64,000 nt of DNA from Erythrobacter sp. F6033. Its GTDB lineage: Bacteria > Pseudomonadota > Alphaproteobacteria > Sphingomonadales > Sphingomonadaceae. The stretch lies in contig NZ_JALKAZ010000002.1 of the NCBI RefSeq assembly GCF_023016005.1, positions 372,001 to 436,000 of the forward strand, in the 5' to 3' direction. The position numbers and the translations under genes are program-made. The notes under the pieces are model-generated. The model ran no database searches and was not told the DNA's origin. It saw only the letters and a list, made by a program, of their open reading frames with translations. This document shows, in pieces, positions 39,717 to 49,345 of this stretch; position 1 is the first letter of the stretch; every line of letters begins with the position of its first letter.

Positions 39717-40523
39717 ATGCTTAAAGAGTTCATCAAGAAAGTTGGTATGGCCGTCGCGCCTGAGCTGACTCTGGAATTGTTGTCCGCCCGTTCGCAGGCG
39801 TTGATCATCAAAATCGAACGTGAGACTGGCATGCTTGCATCCTCTCACAAGTTTGTAGAAAAATATGGCCGCACCGTCTTGCGCGGTCCGTTCAAAGGGC
39901 TTCGCTATTCAGAGCGTGTCTCGAAAGAGCGCAATCAGGTGCACCGCCTGGTCGGCAGTTACGAAAACGAGCTGTATGATTGGTGTGAAGAGATCATTGC
40001 AGCAAAGTATCCAGTGCTGCTCGACATCGGCACGGCAGACGGGTTCTATGCCGTCGGTTTCGCGCAGCGCATGCCGGAAACGCAGGTTATCGGCTTTGAT
40101 ACTGACAAATGGGCCCGCGCCGCGACGCAGGAGCTCGTTGACGAAAACGGCGTAACCAATGTCGAAGTCAAATCGATGTGCTCGCCTGAATGGCTCAATC
40201 AGAATTTGCAGCCAAACACGCTGATTTTCTCTGATTGCGAGGGATATGAGATTGTGATGTTCAATCTCGATCTGGTCCCAGCATTAATTGATTGCGACAT
40301 GGTGATCGAATTGCACGAACGTCCGTCGCCTGACGTTGAGGATGTGCTGCGCGCTCGTTTTGCAAAGACGCACGACATTCGCCTTGCCACATATCTTGAC
40401 CACGACCCTGCTGATTTTCCCGAGCTAGAACTGCTTGAGGAATCGAAGCGCGCGACAGCGATCAGCGAAGGCCGCGGCGGTCCGCAAAACATCCTCTTTC
40501 TGACCAGACGCCCACAATCGTGA
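39717..40523 (+). CDS. SAM-dependent methyltransferase-like protein
   Basis: A 268-residue protein. A Rossmann-type SAM-binding motif LLDIGTADGFYAVGFAQ lies near residue 100-116, with VIGFDTDKWARAA as the next strand and FSDCEGYEIVMFNLD near 172. This is the plan of class I and FkbM-like methyltransferases. The N-terminal 90 residues do not match a domain I recognise. In this setting it may methylate a sugar of the repeat unit. The acceptor is not known. Confidence 0.75.
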   Translation: MLKEFIKKVGMAVAPELTLELLSARSQALIIKIERETGMLASSHKFVEKYGRTVLRGPFKGLRYSERVSKERNQVHRLVGSYENELYDWCEEIIAAKYPVLLDIGTADGFYAVGFAQRMPETQVIGFDTDKWARAATQELVDENGVTNVEVKSMCSPEWLNQNLQPNTLIFSDCEGYEIVMFNLDLVPALIDCDMVIELHERPSPDVEDVLRARFAKTHDIRLATYLDHDPADFPELELLEESKRATAISEGRGGPQNILFLTRRPQS

Positions 40524-40560
40524 CGGTGCGCGGCGAAGCCAAAACGTGAATTGATCGCCA

Positions 40561-42126
40561 ATGCTGCGCTGGCTTACCCGCTCTCGATCCGATCCCGTTG
40601 GCAAGGGCGGGGTGTCGCCATTTGACACGTCGCATCTTGAAAGCGGTTTGGGCAAGCGCACAGCAAGCAGCGCGGCGACGACGCTCGTTTCGAGCGTGCT
40701 CACCTTCGCCATCCAGATTGCTCAGCTCGCGATCCTTTCGCGCTTGTTGACACCGGAAGATTTCGGTCTCGTCGGGATGGCTATCGTGGCAACCGGGTTT
40801 ATTCGGCTGTTTGCGGATATCGGGCTGGCGACGGCGACGATGCAGCGCGATGAGATTGATCAGGCATTTGTCAGCGCGCTGTTTTATATCGATTTGATCG
40901 TTGCCACCGGCTTGATGCTGCTGTGTCTGGCAATCGCGCCGCTTTCTGCTTCAGTGTTCAGCGAACCGCGAGTTGCGGTGATTATCGGGGTGGTTGCCCT
41001 GACCTTTCCGCTTGTGGCTTTGCGGGGTCAACACCAAGCTCTTCTTGCTCGCCGAATGTTTTATGTGCGCATCAACATTACGAGACTGGCGTCCAGCATT
41101 CTCGCGGCGCTTGCCGCCACCCTCAGCGCATGGTGGTTTGAACTGGGCTATTGGTCGATCGTCATCGGTATTGTCGTTGGCGATGTTTCGCTGGTCTTGT
41201 TCAGCTGGATCGCATCGCCTTGGATGCCTTCGAGGCCCGGATCACTCGCGGCAGGGAAATCGGCTCTCGGATTTGGCCTCAATTTGCTGGGGGCAAACAT
41301 TGCGGGGTGGCTCTGGAAACAAGCTGACCGCGCCTTTATCGGCTGGCGATGGGATGCGAGCGAGCTGGGGTATTACACGCGGGCCTATTCGGTCCTGATG
41401 GTGCCGCTAAACCTCGTTAGCGGCCCGATCGGGAGCGCGGTTATTCCGGCCTTATCCCGGCTTCAGAACAAACCGGCGGAATGGACGGCATTGATGCTGA
41501 CAGCCGCGCGGGCGATGGCGTTCTTTTCGGGCTTGCTTACTCTCGGACTGGCGTTGAACGCGCACTACATCATCCTCCTGCTGCTCGGCCCCGACTGGTC
41601 ATACAGTGAGACTATCTTTTCGCTTCTGGCTTTGTCCTTGTTCCCGAGCTTTATCTGGGAGCATTCTCGGTTTGTATTCATATCGCGCGGGCGGACCGAC
41701 GTGATGCGAAACTATGCTGTGGGTGCGGCGATCGTTCACGTTGCGGCGTTTGCGATCGGCGTTTCTTGGGGCGCGGTTGGTGTCGCGATCTCGCTGGCCA
41801 TTGCTTCGGCTTTGGTAACGCCGGTTTTGTTGGTCGTTGCGGCGCGGGTTTCGGAATGCTCTGTCTGGACGCTCACCATTCAGTCCGTGCCTTCGCTTAT
41901 TGCAATGCTTGCAGTTTGGGGACTGGCGTGGCTTGCCGCTCCAATGTTCTCAGAAGACGCGGGCTTATGGGAGACGTGTATCAAGAGTGCGGCCATTGTG
42001 CTGGCCTATTGCGGAGTGCATTTAATCGCTTTGCCCTTCTTCGAAGGTTGGCGGAGTGACATTCGCCGAGTATGGGCCTTTGCGATCAAGCATATGCAAA
42101 AGGGCGCGAGCGATGAAGCCGCATAA
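40561..42126 (+). CDS. Wzx-like polysaccharide flippase (MOP superfamily)
   Basis: A 521-residue membrane protein with about 12-14 hydrophobic helices. The early motif LLTPEDFGLVGMAIVATGF is typical of the polysaccharide-transport branch of the MOP superfamily. It would flip the undecaprenyl-linked repeat unit across the inner membrane. The first 35 residues are hydrophilic. It overlaps the following glycosyltransferase gene by 14 bases, suggesting coupled translation. Confidence 0.92.
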   Translation: MLRWLTRSRSDPVGKGGVSPFDTSHLESGLGKRTASSAATTLVSSVLTFAIQIAQLAILSRLLTPEDFGLVGMAIVATGFIRLFADIGLATATMQRDEIDQAFVSALFYIDLIVATGLMLLCLAIAPLSASVFSEPRVAVIIGVVALTFPLVALRGQHQALLARRMFYVRINITRLASSILAALAATLSAWWFELGYWSIVIGIVVGDVSLVLFSWIASPWMPSRPGSLAAGKSALGFGLNLLGANIAGWLWKQADRAFIGWRWDASELGYYTRAYSVLMVPLNLVSGPIGSAVIPALSRLQNKPAEWTALMLTAARAMAFFSGLLTLGLALNAHYIILLLLGPDWSYSETIFSLLALSLFPSFIWEHSRFVFISRGRTDVMRNYAVGAAIVHVAAFAIGVSWGAVGVAISLAIASALVTPVLLVVAARVSECSVWTLTIQSVPSLIAMLAVWGLAWLAAPMFSEDAGLWETCIKSAAIVLAYCGVHLIALPFFEGWRSDIRRVWAFAIKHMQKGASDEAA

Positions 42127-43189
42127 CAATTCGGCAATGCGCGTCGTTCTGCTCGGCTATATGCACGGCCGCGGTGGAATTCAGACGCACACACGTTTTC
42201 TTGCAGAAGGCCTGCGTGAGCGCGGCCATGAAGTAACAATTGTTTCGCCGGCACCCATGCGCTCTCACGGCCATGAGGATACCACCGAGGGTGTCCACAT
42301 TTATAACGGATTGGCAGATCTTGTTCGCATTGTTCGCGGTGCTGAACCCGATGTGGCTGTGGCAACAGGAACAGGTTGGGCATCGATGCTTGGCGTGCTC
42401 GCCGCAGGCCGTTCCTGCAAAAAGGTCTTTTTCGAAGTCATGAGCGGCGCCCGGCCCGCTGCATTTGACCCGCGTGTTCTTTCACGATTCGGTTTTGATG
42501 CGATTGTGGGGCAGGGTTCACCTGTAACGCGGCGCTTTATGAAAGAGTTCAGTTGGCGCGGGCCAAGCGAGACGATCCCGGCTTTGCCAGAGCCGCTTGA
42601 GCGCCAGTTTACAATCCCTGCTCGGAAACTGAGATCCGTAAAAAAGGGAGTCCGCTTCGCCTATTTCGGCCGCTTTGGTCCTGCGAAGAATGTGCGGCTT
42701 CTGATCGAACGTTTCGAAGACTATGCCGGATCGAAGGGGACGCTCGACATTTGGGGCGGTGGGAGCGATGCCGACGAGCTCGCCAAACTGATCAAAGACA
42801 GCGGTCTGGCCGATCGGATCACAATGAAAGGCCGCTATCCCGAAGGGCAGGCCTATATCGGCTTGCTGCAGGATTACGATCTGATGCTTCTGCCGACGGT
42901 TGCAGAAGAAGGAGCGCCGCTTGTCTTGCTAGAGGCGATGGCTTGCGGTTTGCCGTTTGTTGCAAACGGCATGGGCGGCATACCGGACTATACCAATCCC
43001 GACAGTATCATCACTGAAAATGGCGATATTACGGACTTCATTCCGTCCGTTGTAAAAATGGTTGAGCGGCTGGAAAGTGCGGACGTTGATCTGGCGCGCT
43101 TGCAAAAGCACTACGCTGACCATTTCAGCTTTGTCAGGCTCGTAGATCGCTGGGAGGCTTTCTTACTCACTCTCGCGAAGCCCGAATGA
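42113..43189 (+). CDS. Glycosyltransferase family 4
   Basis: A 358-residue GT-B glycosyltransferase. The N-terminal Gly-rich loop is GYMHGRGGIQTHTRFLAEGL, and the C-terminal nucleotide-sugar site has RFAYFGRFGPAKNVRLLIE and the EX7E-type motif EEGAPLVLLEAMACGLP. The donor and acceptor are unknown. The ATG at 42113 lies inside the end of the flippase gene; an ATG at 42137 is an alternative without a ribosome-binding site. Confidence 0.92.
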   Translation: MKPHNNSAMRVVLLGYMHGRGGIQTHTRFLAEGLRERGHEVTIVSPAPMRSHGHEDTTEGVHIYNGLADLVRIVRGAEPDVAVATGTGWASMLGVLAAGRSCKKVFFEVMSGARPAAFDPRVLSRFGFDAIVGQGSPVTRRFMKEFSWRGPSETIPALPEPLERQFTIPARKLRSVKKGVRFAYFGRFGPAKNVRLLIERFEDYAGSKGTLDIWGGGSDADELAKLIKDSGLADRITMKGRYPEGQAYIGLLQDYDLMLLPTVAEEGAPLVLLEAMACGLPFVANGMGGIPDYTNPDSIITENGDITDFIPSVVKMVERLESADVDLARLQKHYADHFSFVRLVDRWEAFLLTLAKPE

Positions 43190-43256
43190 TGGACACAAAG
43201 TTGGAAAGTCTCGTCGCAAAGGCTACAGCTCGGGTGAGCAGAGTAAAGCGCACCTG

Positions 43257-44579
43257 ATGGATACGTCCCTTGCAATTCTGATACTGATCGGCGTTTCGCT
43301 GGCGGTTGTAGCAATTCGAAACGGCAGAAATGCCGATATTTTTACATTCCCATTTCTGTTCCCTGCAGTGACGTTGGCCTTTGTGCTGGTCGAATTTTCC
43401 GACTTCATGCTCAATGCCGGCATTCTCTTTGAGATTTATAGAGATACGGGCACTGTAACGATTGCCCTGTTTATGATCGCCAGCTGCGCGATTTTGGGCC
43501 TTTCGGGATACGCGTTGGGCGCGCGCGGTACGGTAAAAATGCGCACGGCACCAAGCGGTCTGCAACCACCGAGCGAACGTGATATTCGGTACATGCACAT
43601 CGCATCGATTGTGCTTGGTGCAATGTCATTCGCCGCATTCCTAGCTTTGGCCAGCTTGAGCGGCGGGGTCGAAGCCTATGTCTTCTATTCGGGATCTTAC
43701 TCTCTCGAATGGCGAGGCCTGCCAGTCTATCTGATTTTTGTCGTACGGCTTGTCTACGCATCGATCGTGATTCAGCTGTGGCTTTGGGTCCGCACGAAGC
43801 GGCAGCGTCATCTGCGCTGGGCCGCACTTTTTGCACTGATCCCGTTGATCAATATCATCTTTATTTTCCGTCGATCGGAAGTGATCAAGCTAGGGGTGTT
43901 TTTCGGCTATTTCCTGACAAATTATCGCTACATTTCTATCGGGCGAGTTCCTGCATTTTTGGGGCTGGTCGGCATGTATGGCGTGTTCAAAATCTTCCCA
44001 TTCCTGCGGAATGAGGCCGGCAAGCAGTTAGAGATGAACGAGCTTATCGACAAAGCACTGGATCGAAAGACATACGAAGACACCGAAATCGCCTCTGGCT
44101 TGTTCAGAATCTATCATTCGATGGAGACCGGGTTTTTCGAGTATGGAGCAGTCTTCTACAATGCTGTAATTGGACAGTTTGTCCCCGCTGGACTGGTCGG
44201 AACCTCGATTAAGTCGATGCTGATGCTTCCCATGATTGAGTACACCGACAGCAGTTTTTCTGCTTATCGTTTCTACCTTTCTCCGATGGGTTTTGCGCAG
44301 GCTTATCAGCAATTCTGGCTCTTTGGCGGCGTGATTTTCTTCGCTTTGGGGTTCTTTATGGCGCGGCTGGAAAGTCGCCGTTTCGACAATCGGCGCATCG
44401 AAATCTTTCTTGTTCTCATGATCCCGTCTGCAGTCTTTACGGTATCTGCCGATCTGGCCTTGTTCATGCCGCAAATGATCACTTGGCTGATCGTTACACT
44501 GATTTGCGTTCCAAAGGTTCTGGGCTCGCCCAAGGCATCTTTGGCGCAGCAACGCAGCTTGGTTCACCAAGGCCGCTGA
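43257..44579 (+). CDS. Putative repeat-unit polymerase (Wzy-like)
   Basis: A 440-residue membrane protein with about 10-11 hydrophobic segments and a larger extracytoplasmic stretch around residues 260-330. The arrangement and the position between flippase and glycosyltransferase genes fit a Wzy polymerase, which joins repeat units in the periplasm. As usual for Wzy, sequence similarity is low and no firm motif can be cited. The base composition here looks lower in GC than in flanking housekeeping genes. Confidence 0.7.
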   Translation: MDTSLAILILIGVSLAVVAIRNGRNADIFTFPFLFPAVTLAFVLVEFSDFMLNAGILFEIYRDTGTVTIALFMIASCAILGLSGYALGARGTVKMRTAPSGLQPPSERDIRYMHIASIVLGAMSFAAFLALASLSGGVEAYVFYSGSYSLEWRGLPVYLIFVVRLVYASIVIQLWLWVRTKRQRHLRWAALFALIPLINIIFIFRRSEVIKLGVFFGYFLTNYRYISIGRVPAFLGLVGMYGVFKIFPFLRNEAGKQLEMNELIDKALDRKTYEDTEIASGLFRIYHSMETGFFEYGAVFYNAVIGQFVPAGLVGTSIKSMLMLPMIEYTDSSFSAYRFYLSPMGFAQAYQQFWLFGGVIFFALGFFMARLESRRFDNRRIEIFLVLMIPSAVFTVSADLALFMPQMITWLIVTLICVPKVLGSPKASLAQQRSLVHQGR

Positions 44580-44582
44580 ACA

Positions 44583-45746
44583 ATGAAAGTAACTGTCCTC
44601 CAACCCGGCGCGCGACACGGCTATCTACAATCGCGATTCTTGCACCGCGCAGATATGCTGCAGAGGATCTACACTGATTTTGCGATGGCCGATCATGCCG
44701 TATCCAAAGCGCTGGCCAAGTTCACACCTAAGCAATCGCTCCGTGCCAAACTTTCACGCCGCACCATCGCCGAAATCCCTCAATCGAAGATTTCACTGTT
44801 CACCAAGGCGGCGCGTCAGAACCGCATCGGCCGACCAGATCCGTGGCCAGTATCTGCGAAAGATCTGGCCGAGACCGATGTCTACTTCACGCAATATTAC
44901 TCGGGCGGACATGGCTTGAGAGAGCGAGCCAAGAGCGGATCGAAAATCGTCTCTGATGTTTTCACCGTCCCCTCGACTCACAAGATTGTGAATGCTGAAT
45001 GCGAACGCTTTCCCGAATGGGGTGAGAGGGCTTGGGATGACGCATTGAATGCTCAGTACGAACGCTTCACTCTTGATATGCTTGAGGATTGCGATGGACT
45101 TTTTTGTCCAGCGCAATCCGTGATTGATGATGTCGGCGGCTACGGAAGCCAATATCGCGAAAAGTGCATGCTTGTTCCTTACGGATCGAGCCTTTCATTT
45201 CCCTCTAAAGTCTTGCCAACGCCGCGCCGGGTCCTGTTCGCTGGTACGATTACGCTGCGCAAGGGCCCGCAATATGTGAAGCAAGCGGCGGACTTGCTGG
45301 CCAAAGCTGGCTTCACATTCGTGTTTGCTGGCGGCATCAGCGATACTGCCGCTGCGCAGCTTGAGGGGGATAATATCGAACTGCTCGGGCATGTTTCCAA
45401 AGAACAAATGGCCACGGAGTATTCGCGTGCGGATGTGTTTGTGCTTCCTTCGCTGGCAGAAGGTTCTGCTGGCGTGGTACTCGAGGCGATGAGCGCAGGG
45501 CTGCCCGTTGTGGCCACTAGAAAGGCCGGCGTCGATTTTGCAGATGGAGAAGCGGGAATCTATGTGCCGGAATGCGATGGGGGTGCCATTGCTGCTGCTC
45601 TTGAGAAGATTTGCAATGACCGTGACCGTCGCAGCATGATGTCGAATGCCGCCCTTGAGCGTGCAGGCGAGTACGACAACGCAGCGTGGGAACAATGCTT
45701 TGTCGATTCAATCAAGCGCGTTCATGCCGGATTGGTGGTGGCCTGA
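44583..45746 (+). CDS. Glycosyltransferase family 4
   Basis: A 387-residue GT-B protein. The C-terminal domain has RVLFAGTITLRKGPQYVKQA near residue 220 and the EX7E-type motif SLAEGSAGVVLEAMSAGLPV near 300. The N-terminal acceptor domain is divergent, with HGLRERAKSGSKIVSDVFT. It starts three bases after the Wzy-like gene and its stop TGA shares one base with the next start (TGATG). Confidence 0.9.
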   Translation: MKVTVLQPGARHGYLQSRFLHRADMLQRIYTDFAMADHAVSKALAKFTPKQSLRAKLSRRTIAEIPQSKISLFTKAARQNRIGRPDPWPVSAKDLAETDVYFTQYYSGGHGLRERAKSGSKIVSDVFTVPSTHKIVNAECERFPEWGERAWDDALNAQYERFTLDMLEDCDGLFCPAQSVIDDVGGYGSQYREKCMLVPYGSSLSFPSKVLPTPRRVLFAGTITLRKGPQYVKQAADLLAKAGFTFVFAGGISDTAAAQLEGDNIELLGHVSKEQMATEYSRADVFVLPSLAEGSAGVVLEAMSAGLPVVATRKAGVDFADGEAGIYVPECDGGAIAAALEKICNDRDRRSMMSNAALERAGEYDNAAWEQCFVDSIKRVHAGLVVA

Positions 45747-46306
45747 TGAACGCGATACTCGACTGGAAAGTGATTTTGCGTGGTTGGTTTTACCGGCTCT
45801 TGTCCGGCATCTGGTTCAAAAGGCTAGGGCAACGTCCTCGAATTGCTGGCAAGCAACGCTTTTATAGGCCCTTGATGAAAATCTCGATTGGTGATGATGC
45901 AATGTTGGGCGACAATCTGTTCTGGCAGGTCGCACGCAGCAGCGAAGTAAAAATTGGTGATCGCTTTAGCCTAAACGCCAATGGCCTGGTGGTGATCAGT
46001 TCTGGTCTCACCATCGGCGATAATGTCGCGATTGGAGAAATGGTGTCGCTGCGCGATTCAGAGCATAAGTTTCATCCCGATCACGGCGTTCGCGGGCAGG
46101 GTTTCAGCACTGCACCGATCGTAATCGAGGACAATTGCTGGATTGGCAGAGGAGCCTATATCGGGCCGGGTTCGCACATTCGGCGAGGGTCTATCGTCGC
46201 AGCCCACTCAGTGGTGCGCGGCGAATTCCCTGCAGGAAGCCTGATTGCCGGGGCGCCTGCCAAGACCAAAAGGTCTCTTCTGAGCGAAAGCGGCACTCCA
46301 TCATGA
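45746..46306 (+). CDS. Hexapeptide-repeat acyltransferase
   Basis: A 186-residue left-handed beta-helix protein. Repeats include KISIGDDAMLGDNLF, LTIGDNVAIGEMVSLRD and IVIEDNCWIGRGAYIGPG, ending with SLIAGAPAKTKRSL, the usual C-terminal cap of sugar O-acetyltransferases. It would acetylate a sugar in the repeat unit. The start shares one base with the upstream stop and the stop overlaps the next ATG (ATGA), so the genes are translationally coupled. Confidence 0.88.
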   Translation: MNAILDWKVILRGWFYRLLSGIWFKRLGQRPRIAGKQRFYRPLMKISIGDDAMLGDNLFWQVARSSEVKIGDRFSLNANGLVVISSGLTIGDNVAIGEMVSLRDSEHKFHPDHGVRGQGFSTAPIVIEDNCWIGRGAYIGPGSHIRRGSIVAAHSVVRGEFPAGSLIAGAPAKTKRSLLSESGTPS

Positions 46307-47526
46307 AGATCGCGATCCTCTTTGACCGCTTCGGCCCCTATCATATTGCCCGCATCAAAGGGGCGATGGAGCATGCAGAAATGCTGGCGGTTGAAGGCGC
46401 GCCGCACCGCGCGGTCTATGATTGGGTGCCACCTGAATTGCCTGAGGGGTTGGCCTATGCCGCGCTAACCAAGGTTTCTGGCGAGGAAACGGATGCCGCG
46501 CTGATTGAGCGGCGGCTGGATGAATTGGTTGCGCCATTCAAGCCCGATGTTCTGGCGCTGGCAGGCTGGTCAAACATGATCACGCTTACGGCTCTGCGAT
46601 GGTGCGCCCGGAAAGGCATTCCAGCGGTGTGCATGACGGAAACCAACGATTGGGATTTTGAACGCAAATGGCTTGCCGAACGGGTCAAGAAGGGCATTGT
46701 CGCCCACTACAGCGCGGGCCTCGCGACGAACGATAGCCAGGTGAATTATCTCGCCGGATTGGGCGTCAGGCGCGACGCGATTTTCCGCGGCTACAATGCG
46801 ATCGACAACGCGTTTTTCCGCGCTGAGGCTGAAAAATGGCGGTCGCAGCCCGGCTTGCCGCCTGAAATCGCCGGTGCTGTGCCGGATGGCGCACGGGGCC
46901 AATACTTCCTCGCATCCAACCGTTTTATTCCCAAAAAGAATTTGGCGCGTTTGCTGGATGCCTGTGCTGCGTTCCGTTCCGAAAGGAGCGATGATCCAGC
47001 CGATTGGCCGCTCGTGCTATTGGGGGACGGTGATTTACGCGGCGAGATCGAAGCCCAGATCAAAGCTTTGGACTTGTCTGCGCATGTGCATCTGCCGGGT
47101 TTCCTGCAGGTTGATGCTTTGCCGCGATATTATGCAACCGCCGGTGCATTCGTCCATGCCAGCACAACCGAGCAATGGGGGCTGGTGGTAAATGAAGCGA
47201 TGGCGTCCCGTCTGCCTGTGGCCGTCTCTGATCGCTGCGGATCGACGCATTTCCTGATCGAAGACGGTGTAACCGGGTATTCGTTTGATCCGTTCAAAAC
47301 AGATGAGATTACCCGTGCGCTGAATGAGCTTGCCGCACTGCCCGCTGACACCCCGCTGCTTGATGCAGCCGATGCCAAGGTCGACGAAGTCAGTCCGGCT
47401 AAATTTGGTGCAGGCCTCGCAAATGCGGCGCAGGCCGCCGTTGCATCGCCAGCAAAGCCGGGTGCAATTGATCGATTCGTGCTCGAATTGGCGATTGCCC
47501 GCGCCGCTCGCAACGAAAGAGCGTAG
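46303..47526 (+). CDS. Glycosyltransferase family 4
   Basis: A 407-residue GT-B glycosyltransferase. It begins KIAILFDRFGPYHIARI and has FLASNRFIPKKNLARLLDA near residue 205 and the EX7E-type segment TTEQWGLVVNEAMASRLPVA near 290. The start is coupled to the preceding acyltransferase gene (ATGA). Donor and acceptor are unknown. Confidence 0.92.
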   Translation: MKIAILFDRFGPYHIARIKGAMEHAEMLAVEGAPHRAVYDWVPPELPEGLAYAALTKVSGEETDAALIERRLDELVAPFKPDVLALAGWSNMITLTALRWCARKGIPAVCMTETNDWDFERKWLAERVKKGIVAHYSAGLATNDSQVNYLAGLGVRRDAIFRGYNAIDNAFFRAEAEKWRSQPGLPPEIAGAVPDGARGQYFLASNRFIPKKNLARLLDACAAFRSERSDDPADWPLVLLGDGDLRGEIEAQIKALDLSAHVHLPGFLQVDALPRYYATAGAFVHASTTEQWGLVVNEAMASRLPVAVSDRCGSTHFLIEDGVTGYSFDPFKTDEITRALNELAALPADTPLLDAADAKVDEVSPAKFGAGLANAAQAAVASPAKPGAIDRFVLELAIARAARNERA

Positions 47527-47532
47527 CTCTTG

Positions 47533-48705
47533 ATGCGCAAAGAAGAGCCGCTTTCGCTGGGTATCGTAACAGGTTCAATGTCCCGCAATGCTGGGGGGTT
47601 GTTTAACTCGGTTCGCAAATCGGCACTGAACCTCGCGGAGATCGGTGCCGATGTCAGTGTCTACGCGCTTGAGGATGAGCATAGCGCGGCTGACTATGCT
47701 GAATGGGCGCCGCTGCAGCCAAAGGTTCTGCCTGTGCGGCTCGGCGGGCTTTTTCCCTATGCACCAGCGCTTCCGCAACGGCTCGACCACGCGAAGCACG
47801 ATGTCCTGCATCTGCACGGGATTTGGCAGCTCAATTCGCGCGCGGTGAACAATTGGAAACGCCAAACTGGCCGCCCAGTTATGATCTCCCCGCGAGGCAT
47901 GCTGGATCCATGGGCGCTATCCAACTCGGCTTGGAAAAAGAAGCTGGTCGGCGCATGGTTTGAGAACCGCAATCTGGGTGAAGCGGACTGCATGCATGCG
48001 CTTAACGCTTCAGAGGCAGCGTCGATGCGGGCATTTGGCCTGACCGGCCCAATTGCGACTATTCCTAACGCCACCGATCTTCCTGAAATTGGCGAACGCA
48101 TGCCGCGTAGCGGCAAAAAGACATTGTTGTTCCTAGGGCGGGTCCATCCGAAGAAGGGACTTTCTGAGCTGATCGATGCTTGGGCCGCTGCCTGCAAGAT
48201 GCGCCCAGAGCTTACTGATGAATGGTCGCTGGCAATCGCTGGATGGGATGATGGTGGGCATCTCGCGCCGCTCCGACAAAGCATTGCAGAGCAAGGCGTG
48301 GCGGATAGCATCTCCATTCTCGGCCCGGCCTTTGGCAATGAAAAAGACAAACTGCTTCGCGATGCGGATGCATTTGTTTTGCCGTCATATTCCGAAGGCT
48401 TGCCAATGTCGGTGCTGGAGGCATGGGCTTACCGTTTGCCGGTTTTGATGACCGATGCCTGCAACCTGCCCGAAGGGTTCGCCGAGAATGCCGCGCTACA
48501 GATAACAACCGACCCGGAAGAGCTGTCTCAAAGCCTTGTATCGGGCCTGCTCGACAGGGATATTTCCGTTCTTGGGGAAAATGGACGTCGGCTCGTCCAA
48601 GACAGGTTCAGTTGGCGCCATGTCGCCCAAGAGCATTTGGCGGTGTACGATTGGCTCCTGGACAGAGGACCGCTCCCGGCTTGCGTTCAGATGCAAGGAG
48701 CCTAA
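47533..48705 (+). CDS. Glycosyltransferase family 4
   Basis: A 390-residue GT-B protein. The N-terminal part has GSMSRNAGGLFNSVRKSALN, the middle has HLHGIWQLNSRAVNNWK, and the C-terminal site has TLLFLGRVHPKKGLSELIDA and SYSEGLPMSVLEAWAYRLPV. It resembles WcaI/WcaL-type colanic-acid enzymes in layout. ATG 47533 is chosen over the TTG one codon earlier. It is followed closely by a WcaF-like acetyltransferase gene. Confidence 0.9.
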   Translation: MRKEEPLSLGIVTGSMSRNAGGLFNSVRKSALNLAEIGADVSVYALEDEHSAADYAEWAPLQPKVLPVRLGGLFPYAPALPQRLDHAKHDVLHLHGIWQLNSRAVNNWKRQTGRPVMISPRGMLDPWALSNSAWKKKLVGAWFENRNLGEADCMHALNASEAASMRAFGLTGPIATIPNATDLPEIGERMPRSGKKTLLFLGRVHPKKGLSELIDAWAAACKMRPELTDEWSLAIAGWDDGGHLAPLRQSIAEQGVADSISILGPAFGNEKDKLLRDADAFVLPSYSEGLPMSVLEAWAYRLPVLMTDACNLPEGFAENAALQITTDPEELSQSLVSGLLDRDISVLGENGRRLVQDRFSWRHVAQEHLAVYDWLLDRGPLPACVQMQGA

Positions 48706-48719
48706 ACCGGCACACCGCG

Positions 48720-49262
48720 ATGACGACCGATATTACCACGAACCGAACCGCTCAGAAATGGAGCCGACGCGCGCAGATCGGGCGCGTGCTTTGGCTGTTT
48801 GCGACGCCATTTTTCCGGCTAAGCCCTCGCCCATTATGGGGTTGGCGGCGCATGCTGTTGCGGATGTTCGGGGCGAAGATTGGCGATAACGCCCACATTT
48901 ATCCAAGCACTCGCATCACAATCCCCTGGAATTTGGATGTTGGACCGCAGGCCGCGGTTGGTGATCATGCGATCCTCTATGCGCTCGGCCCAATCCGAAT
49001 TGGAGCGCGCGCCACAATCTCACAATATGCGCACCTGTGCGCGGGAACGCATGACTGGCGTGATCCGGCCATGCCATTGATCAAGACACCGCTGGTTGTT
49101 GAGGATGATGCATGGGTATGCGCGGATGCGTTCGTTGGCCCCGGAGTGACGATCGGCCAAAAGGCAATACTCGGAGCAAGAGCAGTGGCCATGAATGATG
49201 TTGCGCCGGATACGATTGTCGGCGGCAATCCCGCCCGAGAAATCGGCAAGCGCGAAGGCTAG
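48720..49262 (+). CDS. WcaF-like sugar O-acetyltransferase
   Basis: A 180-residue hexapeptide-repeat protein. The N-terminal part has WLFATPFFRLSPRPLWGWRR, seen in the WcaF-type colanic acid acetyltransferases. Repeats follow: AKIGDNAHIYPSTRITIP, ATISQYAHLCAGTHDWRD with the catalytic His, then AWVCADAFVGPGVTIG and the cap VGGNPAREIG. It would add acetyl groups to the polysaccharide. ATG 48720 is used. Confidence 0.88.
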   Translation: MTTDITTNRTAQKWSRRAQIGRVLWLFATPFFRLSPRPLWGWRRMLLRMFGAKIGDNAHIYPSTRITIPWNLDVGPQAAVGDHAILYALGPIRIGARATISQYAHLCAGTHDWRDPAMPLIKTPLVVEDDAWVCADAFVGPGVTIGQKAILGARAVAMNDVAPDTIVGGNPAREIGKREG

Positions 49263-49345
49263 GTTACCTCGCAATCTTATGCGCGTTGCCTTAACGGAAA
49301 TTGGGGGTGGGCAAGCAGCAGACTTGCCTCTAATGCAACGCCGAA